This document shows positions 1 through 8,905 of a stretch of 64,000 bases of DNA, piece by piece. This DNA comes from Elusimicrobiota bacterium (GTDB taxonomy: Bacteria; Elusimicrobiota; Elusimicrobia; FEN-1173), in NCBI GenBank assembly GCA_016721625.1, contig JADKHR010000001.1, positions 1,178,001 through 1,242,000 on the forward strand, in the 5' to 3' direction. The notes under the pieces are model-generated. The model worked only from the letters and a program-made list of their open reading frames with translations. It ran no database searches and was not told where the DNA came from. Position 1 is the first letter of the stretch, and the number at the start of each line of letters is the position of its first letter. The translations under genes and the position numbers were made by a program.

Positions 1-708
1 GTCCTCGGGGCGGTCCACGCCGATGGAATCGTCCGGCGTCACCGCCACTCGCAGGCGGACGCCGTTTTCCAAGGCGCGCAACTGTTCCAGCTTCTCCGCC
101 GTCTCAAAAAAACCCGCCGGCCAGCGAACGAAGGCCCGCAGGGTTTCCGGGCGAAAGGAATAGACGCCCAGATGCTTGAACAAAAATCGGTTGGAGGGCG
201 GCGCCGCCGGCGCGCCGTCCCGGAAAAAGGGAAGCGGAGCCCGGGAAAAATAAAGGGAATCCCCGCGTTTGTCCACCAAGACTTTGACCGCGTTGGGATC
301 CGGCCAATCCGACGCCGTCAACGCCGTGGCCGCCGTCCCCAACCCCACCGACGGGTCGGCGTGAAGCCGAAGGACTTTCCGCAAGGTCCGCGCGGTCATG
401 AGCGGTTCGTCCCCTTGGATGTTCAGATACAACCCCGCCCGGATTTTGCGGGCGACCTCGGCGACGCGGTCCGTGCCGCTCCGGCACTTTTCCGACGTCA
501 AGACCGCCTCGCCTCCGAAGCCCCGAACGGCCTCCGCGATGCGCCCATCGTCCGTGGCCACCACCACCCGGGGAAGGGCCTTCCGCGCGGCGTTCCACAC
601 CCACCAGATCATGGGCCGGCCCGCGATGGGCGCCAGAGGCTTGCCCGGAAACCGTTGGGCCGCGTACCGCGCGGGGATGACGCCCAAAACCGTTCGATCG
701 AGCGTCAC
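1..708 (-). CDS. kdsB: 3-deoxy-manno-octulosonate cytidylyltransferase (CMP-Kdo synthetase), 3' end outside window
   Basis: Activates Kdo with CTP in the cytoplasm so that it can be transferred to lipid A. About 236 residues are visible and the reading frame is open to the window edge. The nucleotide-binding N-terminus VIPARYAAQRFPGKPL lies at about residues 10-25, followed by ATDDGRI, NIQGDEPL and KHLGVYSFR, all typical of KdsB. The family is usually 245-260 residues, so only the last few residues are missing. The GTG start at 708 overlaps the stop of the upstream heptose kinase gene as GTGA, which implies translational coupling. It is the last visible gene of the LPS operon that starts near 14.2 kb. 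Confidence 0.93.
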   Translation of the reverse strand, partial: MTLDRTVLGVIPARYAAQRFPGKPLAPIAGRPMIWWVWNAARKALPRVVVATDDGRIAEAVRGFGGEAVLTSEKCRSGTDRVAEVARKIRAGLYLNIQGDEPLMTARTLRKVLRLHADPSVGLGTAATALTASDWPDPNAVKVLVDKRGDSLYFSRAPLPFFRDGAPAAPPSNRFLFKHLGVYSFRPETLRAFVRWPAGFFETAEKLEQLRALENGVRLRVAVTPDDSIGVDRPED

Positions 709-1670
709 GGCCGAAGCGCTTCTTTCAGTTCGGCGGGGCTCACCGTGGCGGTTCCCAGTTTGGCCACCACGACCCCCGCGGCCGCGTTGGCGATGCGGGC
801 CGCCGCGTCCAAAGACGCGCCCGCGGCCAAGGACAAGCTTAAAGTGGCGATGACGGTGTCGCCGGCGCCGGTCACGTCGAAAACCTCCCGGGCCTGGGAG
901 GGAATGTGCAGGGGGGGGCGGTCTTCCCGGTACAGGCTCATGCCGCGCTCGCTCCGGGTGATCAACACCGAATGGCACCGCAAACGACGGAGGATCCGTC
1001 GGCCCAGCTCGTCCACCTCTTGGTCGTTTTTGGGCGGCAGAGCGCGCATCCCTTCCGTGGCCTCTTTCAGGTTGGGCGTGATGCAATCCACGCCCCGATA
1101 ACTTAAGAAATGCTCGATTTTAGGGTCCACCGTCACGAGTTTGCCTTGCCGATGGGCCCAGCCCAGGACGCTCTTCAAAAGCCGGGCGTTCACCAACCCT
1201 TTGCCGTAATCCGAAAGAACGACCCCCTTCGAACCGGAAAGACGCTCGCGCACGCTGGCCAAAATTTTATCCACGAGGCCGTGCGAAAAGGGGGAACGGT
1301 TTTCCCGATCGAACCGCACCACCTGTTGGTGCCCGGCCAACACGCGGGTTTTGAGGATGGTCGGACGGGAACCGTCGGCCACCACGCCGGACACGTCCAC
1401 GCCGCGATCGCGTAGCGAAGCGAGCAATCGGTCCCCGTCCGCGTCTTGGCCCACCAGGGACACCAGGATCGGGCGTCCGCCCAGGGCGGCGATGTTGGCG
1501 GCCACGTTGCCCGCGCCGCCGGGCATGAACTCTTCATGCTGAACGTCCACCACGGGGACCGGGGCCTCGGGAGAGAGACGGCTCACCGCCCCGCGGATGT
1601 AGCGGTCCACCATCAAGTCCCCCACCACGAGGACGGGGATTCCCTCAAACTTTCTCGTAGGACCTGGCAT
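705..1670 (-). CDS. rfaE1: D-glycero-beta-D-manno-heptose-7-phosphate kinase (RfaE1-type, kinase domain only)
   Basis: A 321-residue PfkB/ribokinase-family kinase that phosphorylates heptose-7-phosphate at C1 in ADP-heptose synthesis. The substrate-side motif GGAGNVAAN is at residues 51-59 and the PfkB signature DVTGAGDTV with its catalytic Asp is at 265-273. Length matches the kinase half of E. coli HldE; the C-terminal nucleotidyltransferase half (HIGH-type motif) is absent. That activity must therefore be encoded elsewhere, as in organisms with a separate RfaE2. The ATG at 1670 lies 7 nt after a perfect TATAAT box, so the gene may also have its own leaderless transcript. It overlaps kdsB by 4 nt. 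Confidence 0.93.
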   Translation of the reverse strand: MPGPTRKFEGIPVLVVGDLMVDRYIRGAVSRLSPEAPVPVVDVQHEEFMPGGAGNVAANIAALGGRPILVSLVGQDADGDRLLASLRDRGVDVSGVVADGSRPTILKTRVLAGHQQVVRFDRENRSPFSHGLVDKILASVRERLSGSKGVVLSDYGKGLVNARLLKSVLGWAHRQGKLVTVDPKIEHFLSYRGVDCITPNLKEATEGMRALPPKNDQEVDELGRRILRRLRCHSVLITRSERGMSLYREDRPPLHIPSQAREVFDVTGAGDTVIATLSLSLAAGASLDAAARIANAAAGVVVAKLGTATVSPAELKEALRP

Positions 1671-1677
1671 GGGGCGA

Positions 1678-1683
1678 ATTATA
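1678..1683 (-). promoter_or_regulatory. -10 box TATAAT placed for a leaderless rfaE1 transcript
   Basis: A perfect TATAAT lies in the 36-nt gap after the DUF3108 gene. The 7 nt TCGCCCC separate it from the ATG, so transcription would begin at or next to the start codon. No Shine-Dalgarno sequence and no good -35 box are visible. The spacing is the same as upstream of tgt and of the Omp85 gene. Confidence 0.55.
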
Positions 1684-1706
1684 CTAAAAACCCCCGCTCG
1701 ATCATC

Positions 1707-2561
1707 TCAGGGAGTCGAAGCGGCCATGGAAGGGCCCATCCCGGACGGCGAAAGAGGAACCCCGGGCCGATAGTCTTTCATCTCCGCATCAAAAGACCCT
1801 ACCATCACTTTGGAGCGTAGAAGGACGGGGACGTGGGGAAAATCTTCCGTGACCCAAACCTCCAGCCGACCCTTGGCCTGGAAGATCCCCTCCCCGGCGA
1901 GGACGGGTTCCAGCCGCAGGCATTGGAAACGGCCCGCCGGGACGCGGACCGATTCCCGTCGCAGGACCCGCACGACCAAGGGCCAGGTGGTGGCGCCGGA
2001 ATTCGCGTCCACGGCGTATTCGCGGCCGATCTCCAGCGGTCGAGATCGAATGTAATAGAGAGCGGAGAGGACGTCTTGAACGAACGGGGGCACCGAACCG
2101 TCGCGGGAGCTCTCCTTTCCGTTCTTCCACTTCCGGTAGAGAAAACGCTGTTCGGGATGGTCATAAACGGTTTCGACCCGGCGGGTCGTTTTCCCCTCCC
2201 GCAAATCCTGCCGGAAGCGAAGGGAACAGAGGCTCTGGGCGTCCACCCAGGACTCGTTTTTGTCCCGGACTTTGAAGAACGCATCCATGCCAGCGTTGGT
2301 GCGAGCCTCGGAAAGAAGGTGGTAGGCGCTCCGCCCCGCGACCGGGGCCGTGGAAGTGACCTCCAAGGTGGCCGAACCGGCGGAAAGAAACCCGTATTTG
2401 ATGACGTAAAGAATCGATTCGCCCACCGCCGGCGGAGGCGCGGTTTCTTGGCGCCACTGGAAGACCAAGGCGGGGGCGGTGGAGGGAACCGGGCCCTCCC
2501 CCCGCGCCGCCCCTCCGAGCCCGAGCAACCAGAGGCCCGGAGCCCAACGGAAAAACTTCAC
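1707..2561 (-). CDS. DUF3108-domain exported protein
   Basis: A 284-residue protein with an N-terminal signal sequence (FFRWAPGLWLLGLGGAARG). It is followed by a DUF3108-type domain opening with GESILYVIKYGFLSAGSATLEV-like sequence, typical of a family of periplasmic or outer-membrane-associated beta-rich proteins of unknown function. I chose the GTG at 2561 because it overlaps the TGA of the upstream methyltransferase gene (GTGA) and places the signal peptide at the N-terminus; an upstream in-frame extension is only the shadow of that gene. Its place in the LPS operon suggests an envelope role, but no activity can be assigned. Confidence 0.8.
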   Translation of the reverse strand: MKFFRWAPGLWLLGLGGAARGEGPVPSTAPALVFQWRQETAPPPAVGESILYVIKYGFLSAGSATLEVTSTAPVAGRSAYHLLSEARTNAGMDAFFKVRDKNESWVDAQSLCSLRFRQDLREGKTTRRVETVYDHPEQRFLYRKWKNGKESSRDGSVPPFVQDVLSALYYIRSRPLEIGREYAVDANSGATTWPLVVRVLRRESVRVPAGRFQCLRLEPVLAGEGIFQAKGRLEVWVTEDFPHVPVLLRSKVMVGSFDAEMKDYRPGVPLSPSGMGPSMAASTP

Positions 2562-3118
2562 CAACCGACGAGGCCCTTCACAAGGATGACGGCGACCCCC
2601 GCGGCCCAACCGAGGGAGGCGTTGTATTCCCGATTTTTCCGGTACCGGGCCCAGGAAAATTGGTCGGGGTTTTCCCGACGGAAGGGGCGGAGGCTGGGGA
2701 GGAAACGCCGGTTGCGCCCCGTGAAACTCCGCCAGGCGTCGCCGAAATAACCCTCCAGGGTTTTCTCCTCCTCCTTGATCCGCCGCGGATAGATCCACCC
2801 GAAGAGGAAGAAGAACATCGCCCACAAGGCCGCGCTCGCCCCGATCCGAACCCCCGTCCCGGCCAGACAGAACCCGAACGCCATCAAAATACTACCAGCG
2901 TAAAGGGGGTGGCGCACCCACGCGTAGGGCCCGTCCTGGGCCAAGCGCTTGCCCTTTTCCAAATACCCCGCCGCCCACCCCCGGACCCAGAGACCCGCCA
3001 AGGCCACGAGAATTCCCGCCGCGGCTCGAGGCCAACTCGCCACGTGGGATCCCAGCAAAAAAACCAGCCCCGCCATGTATCCTAAAAATACGCGCCACCG
3101 TGAAATCACGCTCGTCAC
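2558..3118 (-). CDS. Isoprenylcysteine carboxyl methyltransferase (ICMT/PEMT)-like membrane methyltransferase
   Basis: A 186-residue integral membrane protein with about four or five hydrophobic segments. The characteristic ICMT/PEMT motif DGPYAWVRHPLYAGSILMAF is at about residues 62-81, and a later RIKEEEKTLEGYFGDAW segment carries the conserved Glu-Glu and the Y-x5-W pattern. Family members methylate small lipids or prenylated substrates with S-adenosylmethionine; the bacterial substrate is generally unknown. The position after the O-antigen ligase gene hints at a lipid or LPS substrate, which is inference. Start is the GTG at 3118, preceded by AAGGCGAG, 9 nt after the ligase stop. Confidence 0.85.
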   Translation of the reverse strand: MTSVISRWRVFLGYMAGLVFLLGSHVASWPRAAAGILVALAGLWVRGWAAGYLEKGKRLAQDGPYAWVRHPLYAGSILMAFGFCLAGTGVRIGASAALWAMFFFLFGWIYPRRIKEEEKTLEGYFGDAWRSFTGRNRRFLPSLRPFRRENPDQFSWARYRKNREYNASLGWAAGVAVILVKGLVGW

Positions 3119-3127
3119 CTCGCCTTT

Positions 3128-4402
3128 TTAGAGAATCGTTTTAGTTTCAGAATTTTGGACGGGCGCCGCCCGGGATCCCAGCGCCCAGGCCGTACCGGCC
3201 AAGAAGTAAAAACATAGGACCACCTCGGAATCGTTGGTCCAGGTTTCCGTGATCCCGGCGAAAAGGAGACCCACGAAACCGAAGAAGATCCCCAGGGCGG
3301 GCGGTCCGGACCGGGCCGCCCGCCACAACAAACGCCCCACTGCCGCCAAGAGCCAAAGGAAAACCGCCAGACCGGGGAGACCGCGCTCCACCACGGACTG
3401 AAGATACATGTTGTGGGTTTCGGTCCACGTCATGTCGGGCGGCGAACCGCCCCAGCGGAGTTCACTGGGAAGGATAACGACGTTGCCGGGGCCGACCCCG
3501 ACCAGCGGATGATCTCGGACAAGCTCGAGGGATTTGGCGTATAGGCCCATGCGAATCCGATTGGAACTATCCGACTTGGTATTCACGATGCTGGCCGTGC
3601 GTCCCCGCAGGCCCGGGCTGACGCTCACGAGGAGCGCGCTCAGCGCCGCCAACAGGAGAAAGACCCCAAGAACCTTTCGGTCCCGCCGGAGGAAACCCCA
3701 AAGTGAGAGGGTGATGAACATCGCCATCCAGACCCCCCGGGTTCCGCTGGCCAGGACAGCGAGGAAAAGGATCGCCCCGGACGCGGCCCAGACGGGTCGG
3801 AGGCGCACCAGCGCCAACCCCAAAACCAGGGCGCCCGCCAACAAAAGCATTTCGGCAAAGGTGATCGGATGGTTGTAGAACCCGATGGCGCGCCCGCCCC
3901 AGGTGCAGAGGAGATGGACCAGCTTACCAGGCAACACCGCGGCCCAAGCGGGGGTCGAGCCCGCCGACCACCCCAACCCTTTTTGGAGAATGCCGAGGCC
4001 CCCCGCCACGGTGGCCCCGACAGCGAAAAGCGACAGCCGTTGGCGCAGGGCCGGGGCCTCCCCCGTATGCGCCGCCAGGAGGAACACGACCACCAAAATT
4101 TCGCTCCGGAGCGACCACAGGCTGTGGGCCGGACGGTCGGAGAGCAGGCCGGAAAAAACGGCGATTCCGATGCCCGCCACCCACGGAAGTTCCACCCCGG
4201 TCCAACGAAAACGCGGCCGCTCCACCGCCAGGGTGACCAAAACCATCAGGAGCGCGACCCCCCAAAAGAGGTTGGAAATCGCGATGGAGAGAGGCAGGGC
4301 CAGGGCCAGACCGGCCATGGCCCCGTCGGAAACGCGCCGAGCCGCTGACGAAATCTTTGGTTTCTCTAAATTCACGGTCTCCGGTCCTTTGGTCAGAATC
4401 AT
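3128..4402 (-). CDS. waaL: O-antigen ligase / polymerase family membrane protein (WaaL-type)
   Basis: A 424-residue polytopic protein with about ten hydrophobic segments. The large periplasmic loop ends in TETHNMYLQSVVERGLPGL, the His-containing signature of the Wzy/WaaL C superfamily. WaaL joins undecaprenyl-linked O-antigen to lipid A-core on the periplasmic face; Wzy polymerases share the fold. The LPS-core context favours ligase. The ATG at 4402 overlaps the TGA of the acyltransferase gene (ATGA). Confidence 0.85.
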   Translation of the reverse strand: MILTKGPETVNLEKPKISSAARRVSDGAMAGLALALPLSIAISNLFWGVALLMVLVTLAVERPRFRWTGVELPWVAGIGIAVFSGLLSDRPAHSLWSLRSEILVVVFLLAAHTGEAPALRQRLSLFAVGATVAGGLGILQKGLGWSAGSTPAWAAVLPGKLVHLLCTWGGRAIGFYNHPITFAEMLLLAGALVLGLALVRLRPVWAASGAILFLAVLASGTRGVWMAMFITLSLWGFLRRDRKVLGVFLLLAALSALLVSVSPGLRGRTASIVNTKSDSSNRIRMGLYAKSLELVRDHPLVGVGPGNVVILPSELRWGGSPPDMTWTETHNMYLQSVVERGLPGLAVFLWLLAAVGRLLWRAARSGPPALGIFFGFVGLLFAGITETWTNDSEVVLCFYFLAGTAWALGSRAAPVQNSETKTIL

Positions 4403-5279
4403 GGCTTCCAGCGGTTGTGGATCCAGAGCCATTGGGTGGGGCGGTCCCGCACCCAACGCTCCAGAACAGCCGTCATTTGCCGGGTCACAGCGTCCACACG
4501 TTCCGGCGTGGACGGACCGGGTTCGAGGGGGAGCGGGGGTTCCATTTCCACGGTCAACCGCCCCTTTTCCCGCCAACTGCGGAGCGGGACCACCGGACAG
4601 CCCAGACGGAGGGCCAGAATGGCGGGCAGGCCCGTGGTATGGGCCGGCCGGCCGAAAAAGGGAACTTGCAGGCCGCCGGCCGTGATCCGCTGATCGAAGA
4701 GAAGGCCGATGACTTCGCCGGACGACAGCCGCCGAAAGGATTCCCGCACCGCGTTCTTGTGCATCAACACATTGACGCCCAGGCGGCGCCGTTCCGCCGT
4801 GATCCAATCGTTCACGAAAGGGTTCTTCATTCTTCGGGCGATGGCGGACACCGGAACCCCCGTGAGGGAGGCCGCCCGGGAGGCGTATTCCCAATTGCCC
4901 AGGTGTCCCGTGAAGAGAACCACGCCTTTTCCCTGGGCGTGGGCCGCGAGAAGATGTTCTCCCCGATGACGCGGACCTCTTTTTGAAACTCCTCCGCCGT
5001 GAGGCGCCCCAGCCGGGCGAACTCCCAGATCCCGGCGCCCAGATCCGACCACACCGCGCGGGTCCAGGCGCGGATTCGGGAGGGAGACTCCTCCGGGAAG
5101 GCCAGGGCGAGGTTCTCGGAGGCGACCCGGGTTCGTTTCCGCGCCACTAGCCCCACCGCCCGGCCCAGGGCTCGACCCACCCCGCGACCCGGAAACGCCG
5201 GGAGGCGTCCCAAAAGGAAGTGGAGAGCCCGAAGGCTGAGATATTCTAGGAAAAAACGGAGTCGATCACCGGCGCCCAC
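4399..5279 (-). CDS. lpxL: Lipid A acyltransferase (LpxL/HtrB family), broken by one frameshift
   Basis: Two frames together make a complete Kdo-dependent lauroyl/myristoyl acyltransferase-type protein of about 293 residues. The N-terminal half (membrane-anchored LEYLSLRALHFLLGRLPAF, then RVASENLALAFPEES) runs to about 4960. The C-terminal half then continues in another frame with the catalytic HX4E box GHLGNWE, followed by LLFDQR and VPFFGRPAHT. At about 4959-4962 the sequence GAGAACAT should read GAGGAACAT to give VIGEEHLL, so one G is missing. The GTG start at 5279 lies inside the end of lpxK (34-nt overlap). I treat the break as a probable sequencing indel; a true pseudogene cannot be excluded. 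Confidence 0.8.
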
Positions 5280-6313
5280 TGGGCCTCCTCTTTCACCCGC
5301 CACTCCAACCGGGCCACCAGGGCCGGAAAATCTTCGGGCAAACGTTCGCGGTCTTTTTCCGTCACGACAATGCGGCGTTCTTCCCGCCGCGCGCGATCCA
5401 GCGCCGCCGACTGGTCGGCCGTTGAGAAAAAATGATGGTCCCCATGGCGCTCCCCCGCGACCTTGGCGCCCAACCGCCGAAGAGCCTCCTCGAACCCCGC
5501 CGGGTCGGCCAGACCGGACAAGGCCAGGAGCGAGGCGTCCTCCAGCCGTTCCGCGGGGAAGGGTTCCCCCGTGCGATGATCTGAAAACGTCAAAAACCCG
5601 TGGGCGGCCGCGGCCCGGCGTCCCAACGCGCGCAGACGTTCTTGGAGCGCGGCCAATTTGTCCGCCGACAACCGTTCCGCCCGGGTTAAAAGCACCAAGT
5701 GGGCTCTCGCCAACGCGGCGGGCCGTTCCCGCCAGGGCCCGGCCGGCAGGATCGGCGTCGGAAGATTTTCCAGGAAAACACGGTGGGCCAGGCGCGCGTC
5801 CAGACAGACGAGGTTGCGGTCCCGGAACATCCGAAAATGCTGAAACCCGTCGTCCATCACCAAACAGTCCGGCTTGAATTCCTCCCAGGCCCGTTCGCAG
5901 GTCCGGGCCCGGTCCGCGCCCACCGCGACGGGCACGCCCGATCGGCGGGCCAAGAGGCGCGGTTCGTCGCCCATGGCCTCCGAGGCGGGAAGCGCTTCCC
6001 CGGCATTGGGAACGAGCAGAACCGGGGCGCGGCTTCGCCGCCCATAGCCGCGGCTGACGACCGCCGGCCGGTGGCCCCGTTTCTTCAACTCCCCCAGGAG
6101 CCACAACACGCCCGGCGTTTTCCCCGATCCGCCCACCGTCAGATTTCCGACGCAAAAAACCGGAACGGGAACCCTCACGGTTTCCAACAGACCCCGGGCG
6201 TAGGCCTGGGCCCGCGCCCAGGCCAGCCCCTCGACCAGGAGGGAAGGGCCCCAAAAAAAGCCCCGCCAGAGCCGTCCCCACGCCGTCGAAGGGTCGGGAA
6301 ACGAAAAGTTCAT
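5246..6313 (-). CDS. lpxK: Tetraacyldisaccharide 4'-kinase
   Basis: A 355-residue inner-membrane-associated kinase that phosphorylates the 4' position of the lipid A disaccharide to give lipid IVA. The P-loop GNLTVGGSGKTP is at residues 56-67, with the family motifs VSRGYGR and MDDGFQH further on. The N-terminal hydrophobic stretch fits the usual membrane anchor. The reading frame is intact, unlike its neighbours on both sides. The ATG at 6313 begins one base after the stop of the GT9 gene, and the 3' end overlaps the acyltransferase start, so the genes are tightly co-translated. Confidence 0.95.
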   Translation of the reverse strand: MNFSFPDPSTAWGRLWRGFFWGPSLLVEGLAWARAQAYARGLLETVRVPVPVFCVGNLTVGGSGKTPGVLWLLGELKKRGHRPAVVSRGYGRRSRAPVLLVPNAGEALPASEAMGDEPRLLARRSGVPVAVGADRARTCERAWEEFKPDCLVMDDGFQHFRMFRDRNLVCLDARLAHRVFLENLPTPILPAGPWRERPAALARAHLVLLTRAERLSADKLAALQERLRALGRRAAAAHGFLTFSDHRTGEPFPAERLEDASLLALSGLADPAGFEEALRRLGAKVAGERHGDHHFFSTADQSAALDRARREERRIVVTEKDRERLPEDFPALVARLEWRVKEEAQWAPVIDSVFS

Positions 6314-6314
6314 C

Positions 6315-7315
6315 TCAGTTCACGGCGGCCGTTCGGAGAACGGCTTCCGTTTCCCGAACCACGCGCTCGGGGGAAACCCATTCCATGCACTCGTGGCCGA
6401 AAGGGCAACGATCCCGGTTGCAGACCAAACAGGCCAATCCTTCCGCCTGGAGGAACCGGTGAGGAGGGCGGCCGGGGTTCCAAGACCCTGGGGAGGTGGG
6501 CCCGTAGACCGTCACCGTGGGGGTGCCCACGGCCACCGCCAAATGCATCAGGCCCGAATCGTTGGTCACGGCCACCCGACAGCGGGACAAGACCGCCGCC
6601 GCCCGGTGAAGCGACCCCGCCGGCATGACCCAAGCCCGCCCCGCAAAATCCGCGGCCACGTCCTCCAACGCCGCCCGCTCATCGGCTCCGCCCACCAGGA
6701 CCACCGCCCGGCCGGGCGCGGCCAGGAGACGGCGAATGGTTTCTTTGAATTTCGCGGCCGGCCATTGGCGGATCGCGTGCCGGTGTTTGGGCATGACCGC
6801 GATGCGTTCCCGGGCGCGATCCAGCCCGCTCTCGGACCACCAGGCGCGAAGGGCGTCCATTTCGGAGTCGTCCACCCCCAAACGGGGCAGAGCGTCCCCG
6901 GGCGCCTGGACGCCCAACCGACGGAGGAGAGCGAACTTGTTTTGAACGGCGTAGACCGCCGTGGTCGGGCGCGCCACGCGGTGGGTATAGACCAGGCTCC
7001 AAAAGGGAACCACGAACCCCGCGCGAACCGGAGCGCCGCTGGCCCAAGCGAGTTGAGCCGTGCGGGGATTGTTCATGAAATCCAGCACCCAATCATGCGC
7101 CGTCGGCGCAGTTCCCGCAACCAAAACCAAAACTTCGACTTATCGAACACCAACCGCTCGTCCAAGCCCGGAGTGCGGTCCAACACCGGCGCCGCCGCGG
7201 GTTCCACCAAAAACTCGATTCGAGCGTCGGGGAATTGGCGCCGCAGGACGTCGATCACCGGCGTCGTCACGATGACGTCTCCGATCCGACGCAGTTGAAG
7301 GATGAGGATCTTCAT
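6315..7315 (-). CDS. GT9 LPS heptosyltransferase-family glycosyltransferase, one frameshift
   Basis: About 333 residues after correction. The N-terminus MKILILQLRRIGDVIVTTP is the GT9 signature for nucleotide-sugar heptosyltransferases. The C-terminal half has VTNDSGLMHLAVAVGTPTV and YGPTSPGSW, typical of WaaC/WaaF/WaaQ. The frame breaks near 7097: CGCATGATTGG should read CGCCATGATTGG to continue RRRHDWVLDF, so one C is missing. A Cys-rich tail (CLVCNRDRCPFGHEC) resembles the metal- or disulfide-type tail of the second GT9 enzyme at 11-12 kb. The sugar transferred is not knowable from the sequence. Confidence 0.82.
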
Positions 7316-7344
7316 GGGCGCCGTTCACCCGCTCCCCGGTCCAT

Positions 7345-8150
7345 TTAGAACCGGGCCTGTCCGCGGGTCAGGTGGAGGTGGAAATCCCAGCGGGTGTCGT
7401 CGCCCCGGACGAAGATCCGTTTCAGGCAGAAAGGAGCGCGGACCAGGTCGCCCTTCCCCCGATGGACGGAAGAGGCGGTTTTGTACCCCGCCTCCTGGAT
7501 TATCCGCCGGAGTTCCAGGCTGTCGGCTCCGTCGCCGTAGGGGTGGGCGAAGGAAACGGGAGCGGCGCCCAATTTTTCGGCCAGGATCCGACGGCTCTCG
7601 ACGATTTCGGTTTTCGCCGCCTCCGGGGACAAGCGGGTGAGGCGCGGGTGGTTCAGGGTGTGGGACCCGATGTCCCACCCGGCGTCCCGAAGCGCCGCGA
7701 GCTCTTCCCACCGGAGCATGGGCAGGCGGGTTTCCGTGGCGGGGTCGTGCCAGAAATTGTCCCGACCCACCGCGTTCACCACGACGAAAAGAGTCGCGGG
7801 AAAATCGAAATCCCGAAGCACCGGCAGCCCGTTTTCCAGGTTGTTCCGGTAGCCGTCGTCAAAGGTCAGGACCACCCCCCGGGCGGGCAGGGGTCGGCCT
7901 TCCGCCAGGCGTTCCGCCGCCTCGCGCAGAGTGAGGGCCTCGTAGCCCCGCCGCTTCAGATAGTCCATCTGCCAACGGAGCTGTTCCACCGACACCCAAA
8001 GCTTCTTCAGCCGCGAGCCCGCCGGCGGCACGCCCACCCTAGGTATATGAGCACCGGCAAGCCTCCCACGGGAAGCCGCCACCAATTCCAGCGGGCCGAA
8101 ACGCCCAGGGCCGAAAGGCCCCCCGCCACCGCCAGGGTTTCAATGAGCAT
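7345..8150 (-). CDS. Polysaccharide deacetylase (NodB-homology, CE4), one frameshift
   Basis: A CE4 deacetylase of about 268 residues after correction. The NodB motif LTFDDGY supplies the catalytic Asp and the metal-binding Asp, and SHTLNHPRL supplies the two His metal ligands. The N-terminus (MLIETLAVAGG...) is hydrophobic, so the enzyme is probably membrane-anchored or exported. Near 8041 the sequence TACCTAGGGTG should read TACCATAGGGTG to give the family motif LIYHRVGVPPAGSRLK; one A is missing. The ATG at 8150 overlaps the end of the GT2 gene by 11 nt. It presumably removes N-acetyl groups from a cell-surface glycan made by this operon (inference). Confidence 0.82.
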
Positions 8151-8901
8151 CGCCGTCTCCTTCCATGACCCGGATCAGCTTCAGCCAGGCGTAATAGGCG
8201 CTCAGGGTCGCGTAGATGAACCCCGCGTTTCCGTCCAAGAACCCGAGTTTCAGAAAGTAGCGAACCGAGAATTCCCAGGGCAGGCGCAGGTGGCTCCACG
8301 GAGAAAACCGTCGGCCCCGGCGGAATTTCTCCCGCGCGATGAGGCCCGTGTAGCGATTGCATTTGTCCAGATACTCGGAAAAATTTCGGTAGCTTTCATG
8401 CCGCACGGGATGGCGGAGCCGCCCCAGAGGAGGGACCACGGAGATCCCCTCGTGAATTTGTTTTCCTTCATAATGCGCCTGGTCCCGCCGAAAAAGGCGG
8501 AGGTGCCACTCGCTCCAATGGCCGCCGAAACGCAAACGCCGGCCCAGGAACACATTGTGGAAACGGAGGTGGAACCCGTTGACTGTCGGGGTGGCGGCCA
8601 GCGTCTTCCGGATCTCCGCTCCCAGAGGCGCGCTCAAACGCTCGTCGGCATCGAGGTTCAACACCCACTCGCCGGTCGCCTGTTCCAAAGCGAATTGCTT
8701 TTGCGGGCCGAACCCGGCGAAGTCCCGTTGGATCACCCGGGCGCCGAAACCAGCGGCGATCTCACGGGTTCGGTCGGTGGAACCGCTGTCGACGACCACG
8801 ATTTCGTCCGCCACGCCTTTCAGGCTTTCCAGGCACGCGGGGAGGTCCCGTTCCTCGTTTCGGGCGATCACGATGGCGGAAAGTTTTGGCGGCATGGCCA
8901 T
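8140..8901 (-). CDS. GT2 glycosyltransferase, LPS core beta-1,4-glucosyltransferase (WaaE/KdtX)-like
   Basis: A 253-residue GT-A enzyme. SAIVIARNEERDLPACLESL opens the nucleotide-binding half. VVDSGSTDRT and LNLDADERL give the metal-binding DXD region. The C-terminal part (HWSEWHLRLFRRDQAHYEG, then HEGISV) matches the LPS-core WaaE/KdtX branch of family 2. Such enzymes add glucose to heptose I of the inner core; the exact acceptor here is inferred only. It begins 5 nt after the GT4 gene and overlaps the deacetylase gene at its end. Confidence 0.86.
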   Translation of the reverse strand: MAMPPKLSAIVIARNEERDLPACLESLKGVADEIVVVDSGSTDRTREIAAGFGARVIQRDFAGFGPQKQFALEQATGEWVLNLDADERLSAPLGAEIRKTLAATPTVNGFHLRFHNVFLGRRLRFGGHWSEWHLRLFRRDQAHYEGKQIHEGISVVPPLGRLRHPVRHESYRNFSEYLDKCNRYTGLIAREKFRRGRRFSPWSHLRLPWEFSVRYFLKLGFLDGNAGFIYATLSAYYAWLKLIRVMEGDGDAH

Positions 8902-8905
8902 CCTT

